Shown here piece by piece: positions 36,713-44,324 of a DNA stretch of 64,000 bases. Position 1 is the stretch's first letter; every line of letters starts with the position of its first letter. The translations under genes were made by a program, and so were the position numbers. Below the pieces are notes generated by a model. It was not told the origin of the DNA. It saw only the letters and a list, made by a program, of their open reading frames with translations, and searched no databases. The stretch lies in the NCBI GenBank assembly GCA_036513415.1, contig DATBZA010000137.1, positions 46,725-110,724 of the forward strand. Reading direction: 5' to 3'. This DNA comes from 40CM-4-68-19 sp036513415. GTDB lineage: Bacteria > Myxococcota > Myxococcia > Myxococcales > 40CM-4-68-19.

Positions 36713-36930
36713 CTCTCATCCCGGCCGAACTGGCCGAAGTCCAGCACCAGCTTCCACGGCTCCCCCCCGCTCTCGCCCACGATCTGCACCCGGACGAACG
36801 CCGCGCCCTCCTCTTCGGCGACACAGGCGTCGAGCAGTTGCTGAAGGTCGCCAAAGGGCACCTGCTCCTCGCGCACGGTCCCTGGGCCGGTGGTCCGCGC
36901 GACGAACAGGATTCCGTGGACCTGGCCCAT
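36709..36930 (-). CDS. Small hypothetical protein
   Basis: A 73-residue protein starting MGQVHGILFVARTTGPGT, acidic in its centre (CVAEEEGAAF) and with no recognised domain. The stop overlaps the rsmG start by four bases and the previous stop is 9 bases upstream, so it is probably translated as part of the operon. Confidence 0.6.
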   Translation of the reverse strand: MGQVHGILFVARTTGPGTVREEQVPFGDLQQLLDACVAEEEGAAFVRVQIVGESGGEPWKLVLDFGQFGRDER

Positions 36931-36939
36931 GCGCCTCGC

Positions 36940-37164
36940 TCAGTCGCCCCGGCGGCCGTGGCTGCGGATGGCCTGCTCCACTTCCTCGCCGTGCTCGTCC
37001 AGGTACGCCTCGACCTCCGCGTCCGTGACGCCCAGGTCGCGGAGGATCCCTTCGTACAGGGCGCTGGTGGCCGACACGCCGTCGCGCTTGCGCAGCACGG
37101 CCTTCACCACAGCCGCCCCGAAAAGCGGATTCTTCCTGGCCGATTTGCCCGCCGTGTCGCCCAT
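36940..37164 (-). CDS. Small hypothetical protein
   Basis: A 74-residue protein from ATG 37164 (GDTAGKSARKNPLFGAAVVK), charged and predicted helical, ending in SHGRRGD. An upstream in-frame start would overlap yidC. It occupies the position where jag lies in many bacteria but shows no KH or R3H domain. Confidence 0.6.
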   Translation of the reverse strand: MGDTAGKSARKNPLFGAAVVKAVLRKRDGVSATSALYEGILRDLGVTDAEVEAYLDEHGEEVEQAIRSHGRRGD

Positions 37165-37168
37165 GCGC

Positions 37169-38914
37169 TCAGACGCGCAGCTTGGCACGCCCCGCTGCCG
37201 CCCCGCCACCACCCTGGCGGTCGTCTTTCTTCTTGTCGACCTCGACGGTCTGGTCGCTCGCCTTGGGCGAGTGGAGCTTGCGGCGGAGGTACATCTGCTG
37301 CGCGATGGAGAGGATGTTGTTGGTGAAGATGTAGAGCGTAAGGCCGGAGGGCAGGTTGAGCATGAGCAGCGAGAAGAAGCCGCTCATCACGTATCCCATG
37401 ATCTTCTGGCTCGGATTCGACATGGGGGTGGGCGTGAGCATCTGCGTCAGGACCATCGTGATGCCCATGGCGACCGGCAGGATGTAGTACGGGTCCTTCG
37501 AGGTGAGGTCGTCGATCCAGCCCCGGGTGAACGGCTCGTTGTAGAGCTCCACAGAGACCTGGAGCGTGGTGTAGAGCGCGAACCAGATGGGCATCTGGAT
37601 CACCATCGGCAGGCAGGAGCCCATCGGGTTCACCCCGTGCTCCTTGAACAGCTTCATCTGCTCCAGGTTCTGCCGCTGGGTGTCGCCCGCGTACTTCTTC
37701 TTCATCTCCTCAAGCTGCGGCTGGATCCGCTGCATCTCCTGCATCGACTTCATGCTCTTGTGCTGGAGCGGGAAGGTCAGGACCTTCATCGCTAGCGTGA
37801 GCAGGATGATGGCGACGCCCCAGTTGTGGGGCGGGACCGCACGGTAGAAGAACTTCATGATCCCGAGGAGCAGCTCGGCGATCACCGACCAGAAGCCCCA
37901 CTCGATCGACTGCTTCAGGGGCGCGCCCACCGCCGTCAGATCGGCCTCGCTCTTGGGACCGGCGTACCCTTGGAAGGCGAGCTGAGCGGAGGCGCCCGGG
38001 GGGATTTGGAGAGGCACGATCAACGCCGCGATCAACGAGCCCGATTTCTCTCCCTGCGCCTCCAGCCGGCAGGAGGCGGAGAAACCGGCGGGGGGGAGGA
38101 CGGCGTTGAGGAAGTATTGCTCGTCAACGCCCGCGAATTGCGCCGCTGCCGCCTCGAAAACCGGGGTCTTTGCCCCGATGGCGATCCGCTCCACTTTGTT
38201 GTTCCCCGCGGCGCAGATGGCCCGGGCCGGCGTGTTGCTGTGCGGCGTGAAGAAGCCTCCCTGGGGCTCCGCCGCGTGCGCTCCAGAGAGAACGGACAGC
38301 TGCCCCGTGACCCCTTGGGCCGCCTTGACCTCGACGGCGAGGGCGATGCCGTATGTGCCAGGGTTGACCGACAGGGTCTTGGTGACCGTCACCCCTCCCT
38401 GTTCGGCGCGAAACGTCGCGCTGGTCGCGTCCTGCTTCACAAGGTCATAGAAGGTGGCCGCCGGCACCAGCGCGCTGCCGTCCGAGGCCGTGACCGCGGT
38501 CGTGAACGGGAGCGGTTCGCCGGCGCGCGCGGGGACCAGGTCGACCTGCGACTCGTCTTTCTGTCCCTTGTGGCGGGTCCACTTCTCGCCGAGCAGTTGG
38601 ATGCTCTGGACGGCGGCCCCCTCGCTGGTGGCGACCACCCGCGCCCGCGGCGTCTGCAGGGTCACGACGCGCAAGGGGGGGCGCGGCGTCGACGTTCCAC
38701 GTGGAACTTCCGGCGCCTTGGGAGCGGCGGCGGGTCCCTGGGGCGTACTCGCCACGGGGGCGCCGGGATGGGCTGGCGCCTGGGCCGGGGATGGCGGCTT
38801 CTGCTCGGTGGCCGTGCGCTTCCCCATCGCGTTCGGGAAAAAGACGTACAGTCCGGCCATGCAGGCGAGCCAGATGGCGACGGCGACGAGCAGGTTCTGG
38901 TTCTGGTTCTTCAT
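37169..38914 (-). CDS. yidC: Membrane protein insertase YidC
   Basis: The 581-residue insertase places proteins in the inner membrane, with or without SecYEG. The first membrane helix (LLVAVAIWLACMAGLYVFF) and a large periplasmic domain precede the conserved core (AIILLTLAMKVLTFPLQHKS, SCLPMVIQMPIWFALYTTL, LPSGLTLYIFTNNILSIAQQ). The C-terminus is Lys/Gly-rich. A parS-like palindrome lies inside the periplasmic-domain coding sequence. The start overlaps the yidD stop by four bases. Confidence 0.95.
   Translation of the reverse strand: MKNQNQNLLVAVAIWLACMAGLYVFFPNAMGKRTATEQKPPSPAQAPAHPGAPVASTPQGPAAAPKAPEVPRGTSTPRPPLRVVTLQTPRARVVATSEGAAVQSIQLLGEKWTRHKGQKDESQVDLVPARAGEPLPFTTAVTASDGSALVPAATFYDLVKQDATSATFRAEQGGVTVTKTLSVNPGTYGIALAVEVKAAQGVTGQLSVLSGAHAAEPQGGFFTPHSNTPARAICAAGNNKVERIAIGAKTPVFEAAAAQFAGVDEQYFLNAVLPPAGFSASCRLEAQGEKSGSLIAALIVPLQIPPGASAQLAFQGYAGPKSEADLTAVGAPLKQSIEWGFWSVIAELLLGIMKFFYRAVPPHNWGVAIILLTLAMKVLTFPLQHKSMKSMQEMQRIQPQLEEMKKKYAGDTQRQNLEQMKLFKEHGVNPMGSCLPMVIQMPIWFALYTTLQVSVELYNEPFTRGWIDDLTSKDPYYILPVAMGITMVLTQMLTPTPMSNPSQKIMGYVMSGFFSLLMLNLPSGLTLYIFTNNILSIAQQMYLRRKLHSPKASDQTVEVDKKKDDRQGGGGAAAGRAKLRV
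38694..38707. promoter_or_regulatory. Second parS-like palindrome inside yidC
   Basis: GTTCCACGTGGAAC is the perfect 14-bp core of the parS site at 36053; only the outermost bases differ. It lies within the yidC reading frame and could be a further ParB loading site about 1.3 kb from dnaA. Confidence 0.8.
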
Positions 38915-39156
38915 GCGGTTCTCTTTTGCGTGCGCGGCGGCACGAGGTCTGGCCCTCCCGCGGCCCACGGGTGGCAGCGGAGCAGGCGTCTGAGGGCGAG
39001 CCAGGGCCCGACGATCGGACCATGGACCCGCACCGCCTCCTCCGCGTACTCGGAGCAGCTGGGGTAGTAGCGGCACGCCGGCGGAAGTGCTGGAGAAATC
39101 AATTTGCGGTAGAGCCAGAGCAGCGCCAGGAGCGGCAGCGAGAGCACGCGCGTCAT
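38911..39156 (-). CDS. yidD: Membrane protein insertion efficiency factor YidD
   Basis: An 81-residue protein with the YidD pattern LYRKLISPALPPACRYYPSC and RVHGPIVGPWLALRRLLRCH. It is thought to aid YidC-dependent insertion at the inner membrane. An ATG at 39156 gives the normal start; the frame is open further upstream within rnpA. It overlaps both neighbours by four bases. Confidence 0.93.
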   Translation of the reverse strand: MTRVLSLPLLALLWLYRKLISPALPPACRYYPSCSEYAEEAVRVHGPIVGPWLALRRLLRCHPWAAGGPDLVPPRTQKRTA

Positions 39157-39530
39157 CGCCCCTCCTTCGCGATGCGCCCGGCCGCCCGACGCAGCCATGC
39201 GCGAAAGTCCGCCACGGAAGCCTGGGCAGCGGAGGCGCGCGCGACGATCACCAGGTCCACGGCGGGCAGTTGGGCGAGCTCGAGCCGGACCGCCTCGCGC
39301 AAGCGCCGCTTGATCCGGTTTCGCGTCACGGCCTCTCCTACCTTGGACGACACGGTGAGTCCAACGCATGCGACTCCACCGGGAATTCCCGAGCGGGTCG
39401 GCTGGCCGTCGCGGGGCCGGTAGCTCGCCACCAGCGGCCCGTCGGCGAAGCTCTTTCCCTCCTGCCGGGTCGCGAGGTACTCGGCGCGACGGCGCAGGCG
39501 CGCGCTCTTGGGTAATGCGAAGGCCGCCAC
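39153..39530 (-). CDS. rnpA: Ribonuclease P protein component
   Basis: The 125-residue protein subunit of RNase P, which removes tRNA 5' leaders together with its RNA. The signature VTRNRIKRRLREAVR is clear, with LPKSARLRRRAEY at the N-terminus. GTG at 39530 follows GGGAGGG at short spacing and puts the start just after the rpmH stop. Length fits the family. Confidence 0.92.
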   Translation of the reverse strand: MAAFALPKSARLRRRAEYLATRQEGKSFADGPLVASYRPRDGQPTRSGIPGGVACVGLTVSSKVGEAVTRNRIKRRLREAVRLELAQLPAVDLVIVARASAAQASVADFRAWLRRAAGRIAKEGR

Positions 39531-39544
39531 GGGCCCTCCCGCGG

Positions 39545-39694
39545 CTACTTCTTCGGCGCGCTGACGACGAGCCGCTTGCGGCCCTTCGCACGGCGGCGCT
39601 TGAGGACGTTGCGGCCGGCCTTGGTCGCGTTGCGCTTGCGGAACCCATGCTCGCGGTTGCGGCGGACCTTGCTCGGCTGGTACGTGCGCTTCAC
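39545..39694 (-). CDS. rpmH: Ribosomal protein L34
   Basis: A 49-residue basic protein matching L34 (KRTYQPSKVRRNREHGF, GRNVLKRRRAKGRKRL). The GTG start at 39694 has AGGAGG upstream and gives the usual first residues; the longer open frame is not conserved. It opens the minus-strand operon, divergent from dnaA. Confidence 0.94.
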   Translation of the reverse strand: MKRTYQPSKVRRNREHGFRKRNATKAGRNVLKRRRAKGRKRLVVSAPKK

Positions 39695-40006
39695 GACGAC
39701 TGGCCTCCTGAGAGCGAAAAGCGCGGCAAGAAAGCACGCGCCCTGCGGCAAGTCAAGGAACCTCGACAGGGGCCTCCGATCGTTTGACCCGCAACGAAAA
39801 TTTCACTTCCGCGGAACGATCCGCCGTCGATCCAGCCACTTTGGAGATCCTGCTTGATCCGCTTTCGGCCCGTTTGCTAGGGTCCGCGGCGTTGTTTCCA
39901 GGTTGTTGTCATACGGACATTCCGGAGAAACGAACCCACGGCCCCCGAGCCGCGACGCGAGCTCGAAGGGCGCTTTTTTTCTTTGACATTTCCCGGGGGA
40001 CTTCCG

Positions 40007-41446
40007 ATGTCTGGCACCTTGTCCACAGCTGTGAACAACACTGTGGACGGCTCCAAGGCAGGAATTACGGCGGAATCCGAGAGAGCAGCGATCGACCTGT
40101 GGACAAGGGCGATCCATCGCCTCAAGGGGCGGCTCTCCCGGCACACCTTCCAGACCTACTTCGAGCCCATCAAGCCGGTCAGCCTGGAGGGGGACGAGCT
40201 GACGCTCGCCCACTCCAGCCGCTTCATGATCGACTGGGTGCGCGACAACCTGCTCGACGTGCTGCTCCAGGACCTCGAGGCGCAGCTCGGGCGGCAATGC
40301 GGGGTGAAGTTCGTGGTCCGCGAACGCGCGCCGGGAGAGGACGTGGCGGAGGCGCCGGCGGTTCCGGACAGCACACCGCAGGTCACCTCCCCTCCCCCAT
40401 CCGAGCCGCCGCCTTCGTCCCGCCAGCTCCAGATCAACCTCAAGTACACCTTCGACTCGTTCGTCGTCGGCCCCTCGAACCAGTTCGCGGTCGCCGCCTG
40501 CACCGCGGTCGCGAACTCTCCGGGGAAGGCCTACAACCCCTTGTTCCTCTACGGCGGCGTGGGCCTGGGCAAGACACACCTCGTGCACGCCGTGGGAAAC
40601 CACGCGCTCCGGCAGAACCCCAACTGCCACGTGGTGTACCTGTCCTCGGAGTCGTTCACGAACGACCTGATCCACGCGCTCGAGCAGCACCGGATGCCGG
40701 AGTTCCGGGCGCGCTACCGCGAGAAGTGCGACATCTTGTTGCTCGACGACATCCAGTTCCTCAGCAACAAGAAGCAGACGATGGAGGAGTTCTTCCACAC
40801 CTTCAACGCGCTGCACGAGGCCGGAAAGCAGATCTTCGTCACCTCCGACAAGCTGCCCACCGAGATCGACGGGTTCGAGGAGCGGCTGCGCAGCCGGTTC
40901 CAGTGGGGCCTGATCGCGGACATCCAGCCCCCCGAGGTGGAGACCCGGGTCGCGATCCTCAAGAAGAAGGCCGCGACCGACCACATCGCCCTGCCCGACG
41001 ACGTCGCCCTCTTCCTCGGCACGCACATCCGCAGCAACGTTCGTGAGTTGGAAGGATCGCTGATCCGCCTGGCCGCCTTCGCCAGCCTGACAGGCGCCGC
41101 CCTGACGGTCGAGCTCGCGCAGGACGTGCTGAAGAACATCCTGGTGGTCCGCGGCGACAAGCCAGACGTGGAGACCATCATCAAGGTCGTGGCCGAAGCC
41201 ATGCAGGTGAAGCCGCAGGACATCAAAGGCGACCGGCGACAGCAGAACATCGCCCGAGCACGGCAGGTGGCGATGTACCTGACCCGCCGCATCACCGCGC
41301 TCTCCTACCCGGTGATCGGGGAGAAGTTCGGCGGCAAGGACCACTCCACGGTCATCAACGCCGAGCAGCGGATCGAGGAACTGATGAACCAGGATCCCGA
41401 TCTCTCCAGGACGGTGCAGTCCCTCTTCCGCCGGCTCAGCTCCTAA
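40007..41446 (+). CDS. dnaA: Chromosomal replication initiator DnaA
   Basis: A 479-residue AAA+ initiator that opens oriC. Domain III has Walker A YGGVGLGKTHL and Walker B ILLLDDIQFL; domain IV has the DNA-contact signature FGGKDHSTVI near the C-terminus. ATG at 40007 follows GGGGGA at good spacing; the frame is also open from TTG 39983. The first 33 codons contain four DnaA-box-like 9-mers, so the gene may control itself or overlap the origin. Confidence 0.97.
   Translation: MSGTLSTAVNNTVDGSKAGITAESERAAIDLWTRAIHRLKGRLSRHTFQTYFEPIKPVSLEGDELTLAHSSRFMIDWVRDNLLDVLLQDLEAQLGRQCGVKFVVRERAPGEDVAEAPAVPDSTPQVTSPPPSEPPPSSRQLQINLKYTFDSFVVGPSNQFAVAACTAVANSPGKAYNPLFLYGGVGLGKTHLVHAVGNHALRQNPNCHVVYLSSESFTNDLIHALEQHRMPEFRARYREKCDILLLDDIQFLSNKKQTMEEFFHTFNALHEAGKQIFVTSDKLPTEIDGFEERLRSRFQWGLIADIQPPEVETRVAILKKKAATDHIALPDDVALFLGTHIRSNVRELEGSLIRLAAFASLTGAALTVELAQDVLKNILVVRGDKPDVETIIKVVAEAMQVKPQDIKGDRRQQNIARARQVAMYLTRRITALSYPVIGEKFGGKDHSTVINAEQRIEELMNQDPDLSRTVQSLFRRLSS
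40019..40106. other. DnaA-box cluster, candidate part of oriC
   Basis: Four 9-mers fit or nearly fit the DnaA box: TTGTCCACA at 40019-40027, TGTGAACAA at 40030-40038, TGTGGACGG at 40042-40050, and TGTGGACAA at 40098-40106. They lie in the first codons of dnaA. A T-rich run (CTTTTTTTCTTTGAC) lies just upstream at about 39972. Confidence 0.6.
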
Positions 41447-41633
41447 GCTGTGGAGAACGCTGCGCGCACCGTGTTGACCGGATCCAGCCTGGACGGTACA
41501 CAACCCGCACACAGCGATCCGAATCCGTTGTCCGCAGGCGGAAGATCAACGATCCTGCGGATCAAGCCGACCCGCCCACAGATTCACAGGCTCTAAGAGC
41601 ACTACGAGATCCTCTCTTCCTGATCAGAAAGGC
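41447..41633. other. dnaA-dnaN intergenic region with weak DnaA boxes
   Basis: The 187-bp gap holds TGTGGAGAA at 41449-41457 (fits TTNTNCACA on the other strand) and TTGTCCGCA at 41528-41536 (one mismatch). It lacks a long AT-rich stretch, so it is a second, weaker origin candidate. It should also hold the dnaN promoter. Confidence 0.4.
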
Positions 41634-42764
41634 ATGCCGAAGATGGAGCTCCAGATCGGGACCGACGAGTTCTCCCGCGCGCTGTACCGGGCGCAGGGGA
41701 TCGTCGAGAAGAAGAGCACGATGCCGATCCTGGCTTCCGTCCTCCTCGAGGCCACCGAAGACGGGCGCTTGCGCGTCTCGGCGTTCGACCTGGAGATCGG
41801 GGTGACCGGGACCCATCCCTGCGAGGTTCGCACGGGAGGCTCCGTCGCGCTCAAGCACAAGGAACTGTACGACATCGTCCGCTCGCTGCCGGAGAAGACG
41901 CTGGTGATGCGCCGCGAAGCGAACAACCGCGTCCGGCTGACCTCCGGCGCGGCGGAGTTCAACATCGTGGGACAGCCGGCGGAGGACTATCCGCCCTTCC
42001 CCCGCGCCGAAAAAGTCAGCTTCGTGCCCGTCGATCCCACCGCCCTCCTCGAGATGATCGAGAAGACGCAGTTCGCCATCTCCGCGGACGAGACCCGGCA
42101 CAACCTCAACGGCGTCTTCTTCGAGACCGGCGAAGGCAACGTCCGGATGGTGGCCACCGACGGGCACCGTCTCAGCCTCGTGCAGCGTCCGCTCGAAGGA
42201 CAATTCAACCTCAAGCGCGGCGTCATCGTGCCCCGCAAGGGCCTGTTGGAGCTGCGCCGGCTGCTCTCCGAGGACCAGACCGGGACCTGCGAGTTGGGCT
42301 TTACCGAGACCTCAGGAGTCTTCCGCCGCGGTGACGTCACGATGGTGATGCGCCTGATCGACGGGACCTTCCCGGACTACATGCAGGTGATCCCGAAAGA
42401 AGCGGATCGGACGATCACGGTGGACCGCCCCCGCTTGCTCGATACCCTGAAGCGCATGAGCCTGCTCTCCAGCGACCGCAGCACGAACGCGGTCCGCTTC
42501 GAGCTCCAGGAGGGCTCGCTGAAGGTGACCTCGCAGAACCCGGACCTCGGCGATGCGAAAGAGGAGATCCCGGTCACGTACAAGGGCCTGCCGCTGCAGA
42601 TCGGCTTCAACGCGCGATACCTGATGGACGTGCTCCAGGTCGTGGACACCGCGCAGATGAACGTCGAGCTCTGCGATGAGCTTTCGCCCGGTGTGCTCAA
42701 GCCCACCGGGGACCCCGGCGCCGGGGCCCGGTACACCGCCGTGATCATGCCGATGCGGATCTGA
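41634..42764 (+). CDS. dnaN: DNA polymerase III beta sliding clamp
   Basis: A 376-residue clamp that tethers polymerase to DNA. It shows KKSTMPILASVLLEA, VRLTSGAAEFNIVGQPAEDYP, TDGHRLSLV and the C-terminal YTAVIMPMRI typical of the family. AGAAAGG precedes ATG 41634; a second ATG at 41643 is possible. The stop directly abuts the start of the small exported-protein gene. Confidence 0.96.
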   Translation: MPKMELQIGTDEFSRALYRAQGIVEKKSTMPILASVLLEATEDGRLRVSAFDLEIGVTGTHPCEVRTGGSVALKHKELYDIVRSLPEKTLVMRREANNRVRLTSGAAEFNIVGQPAEDYPPFPRAEKVSFVPVDPTALLEMIEKTQFAISADETRHNLNGVFFETGEGNVRMVATDGHRLSLVQRPLEGQFNLKRGVIVPRKGLLELRRLLSEDQTGTCELGFTETSGVFRRGDVTMVMRLIDGTFPDYMQVIPKEADRTITVDRPRLLDTLKRMSLLSSDRSTNAVRFELQEGSLKVTSQNPDLGDAKEEIPVTYKGLPLQIGFNARYLMDVLQVVDTAQMNVELCDELSPGVLKPTGDPGAGARYTAVIMPMRI

Positions 42765-43121
42765 ATGCACTTCCTCCTGGCAGCGCTCCTTCTCGCAGCC
42801 TCGAGCGACGCGCGAACCACTCAAAAGCCGCCGCGGGATCCGCGCACGGCAGGACTGGGCAAGAGCTGCAAGAAGAACGCGGACTGCAAGCACGGCTCCC
42901 AGCGCTGCGTCCAACAGAGCGACGCGAACGGGAAGCCGCTCAATCGGGCGTTCTGCGTCCTTCCCTGTGCGTCGTTCGAGGCCGGCACCCAGAGAGTGGC
43001 GCCCGGCGCGCCCGTCGACGTGAGCCGCAAGTCGAGGAAACCGCCTCCGCGTTGCCCGGCGAAGTACGAGTGCAGGAGCGCCGGCTCGGGCGTGCCGATC
43101 GACATGTGCGTGAAGCAGTAG
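42765..43121 (+). CDS. Small exported protein with eight cysteines
   Basis: A 118-residue protein whose first 17 residues (MHFLLAALLLAASSDAR) form a signal peptide. The mature part has eight cysteines in the order SCKKNADCK, RCVQQS, FCVLPC, RCPAKYEC and DMCVKQ, likely making disulfides outside the cytoplasm. No family is recognised. It starts on the base after the dnaN stop and ends on the base before the recF start, so it is embedded in the replication operon. Confidence 0.75.
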   Translation: MHFLLAALLLAASSDARTTQKPPRDPRTAGLGKSCKKNADCKHGSQRCVQQSDANGKPLNRAFCVLPCASFEAGTQRVAPGAPVDVSRKSRKPPPRCPAKYECRSAGSGVPIDMCVKQ

Positions 43122-44252
43122 GTGTTTCTTCTCGAGGTCAAGACCCGCGACTTCCGCAACCTCGTCGAGCAGGGCGTCACGCTCGCGCGCCATACCACCG
43201 TCCTCTTCGGAGCGAACGGGCAAGGCAAGACGAACTTCCTGGAGGCCTGCTACCTGCTCTGCAGCTTGCGCCCCTTGCGCGCGCACAAGCTCGCGGAGTT
43301 GGTGCGCATCGGCAGCGAGCGCTCCGCGCTGGTGGCGGGGAAGTTCGATCTGCCCTCTGGGGTGCGCGAAGTGGAGGTCGAAATCGGGCGCGACAGCCGC
43401 AACGCCCGCGTCGACGGCAAGCCGGTGCGCGATCCGGACGAGCTCTTCGGGGGTCTCGCCACCGTCGCGTTCACGCCCGATGACCTCGCGGTCGTCAAAG
43501 GGGGCCCGGAAGGGCGGCGCCGCCTCCTCGACCGGGCGGTGCAGAACCGCCACCCCTCTCATCTGGCGGACGCCCGCGACTACCAGCGGGCGCTCCGATC
43601 GCGCAACGAGCTCCTCCGACAAGACGCTGACCCAGCGTTGCTGGCCAGCTTCGACGAGCCCCTCGCCCGGCTGGGAGCCAGGCTGCGGACGCGACGCGAG
43701 GAGATCCTCGAGGAGGTCAGCCCAGGCGCACAGAGCGCCTTCGCGGAGATCGCGCGCGGCGAGCCGCCTCTGGTCGTGACCTACCTCGCCGCAGGCCGCG
43801 ACTCGGACGACCTGGCCGGCGGCGGCGCATCGCTTCAGACGCGCCTTCTCGAAGCGCTTCGCCGGCGCCTGCCGCGCGATCGTGAGCGCGGGTACACGAG
43901 CGTCGGCCCCCATGCGGACGACCTGGGGCTATCGCTGGGCGAAAGGGCCGCCCGACTGTACGCGAGCCAGGGGCAGTCACGGGCGGTGGTGCTGGCGTTC
44001 AAGATCGGCGAGATCGAGAACCTCCGCCGCGCGCAGGGCAGGGCGCCGCTCCTGCTGCTCGACGACGTTTCCAGCGAGCTCGACCCTGAGCGGAATGCCT
44101 GGTTGATGCAGTACCTGGCCGCGCTGGAGGGTCAGGTGGTCCTCACCACCACCGACCTGAAATTGGTGGCGAAAAGCGCGGTGAAAGAGGCGCTTTTCCA
44201 GCGCGTCGCAGGCGGCCGGATCGCTCCGGAAAACCCTCTGTTTTCAGAGTGA
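43122..44252 (+). CDS. recF: DNA replication and repair protein RecF
   Basis: A 376-residue SMC-like ATPase that loads RecA at gaps with RecO and RecR. The Walker A GANGQGKTNFLEACYLL follows a short LEVKTRDFRNL opening, and LLLDDVSSELD is the signature/Walker B end. The start is GTG 43122, immediately after the upstream stop. gyrB follows after 72 bases. Confidence 0.93.
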   Translation: MFLLEVKTRDFRNLVEQGVTLARHTTVLFGANGQGKTNFLEACYLLCSLRPLRAHKLAELVRIGSERSALVAGKFDLPSGVREVEVEIGRDSRNARVDGKPVRDPDELFGGLATVAFTPDDLAVVKGGPEGRRRLLDRAVQNRHPSHLADARDYQRALRSRNELLRQDADPALLASFDEPLARLGARLRTRREEILEEVSPGAQSAFAEIARGEPPLVVTYLAAGRDSDDLAGGGASLQTRLLEALRRRLPRDRERGYTSVGPHADDLGLSLGERAARLYASQGQSRAVVLAFKIGEIENLRRAQGRAPLLLLDDVSSELDPERNAWLMQYLAALEGQVVLTTTDLKLVAKSAVKEALFQRVAGGRIAPENPLFSE

Positions 44253-44324
44253 TCCGCGGGCCTTTTCGCCTTGCTTCCGAGCGTTTTTGCGTGATACTTC
44301 CGGACACATCCCAGAGGTGCGATT

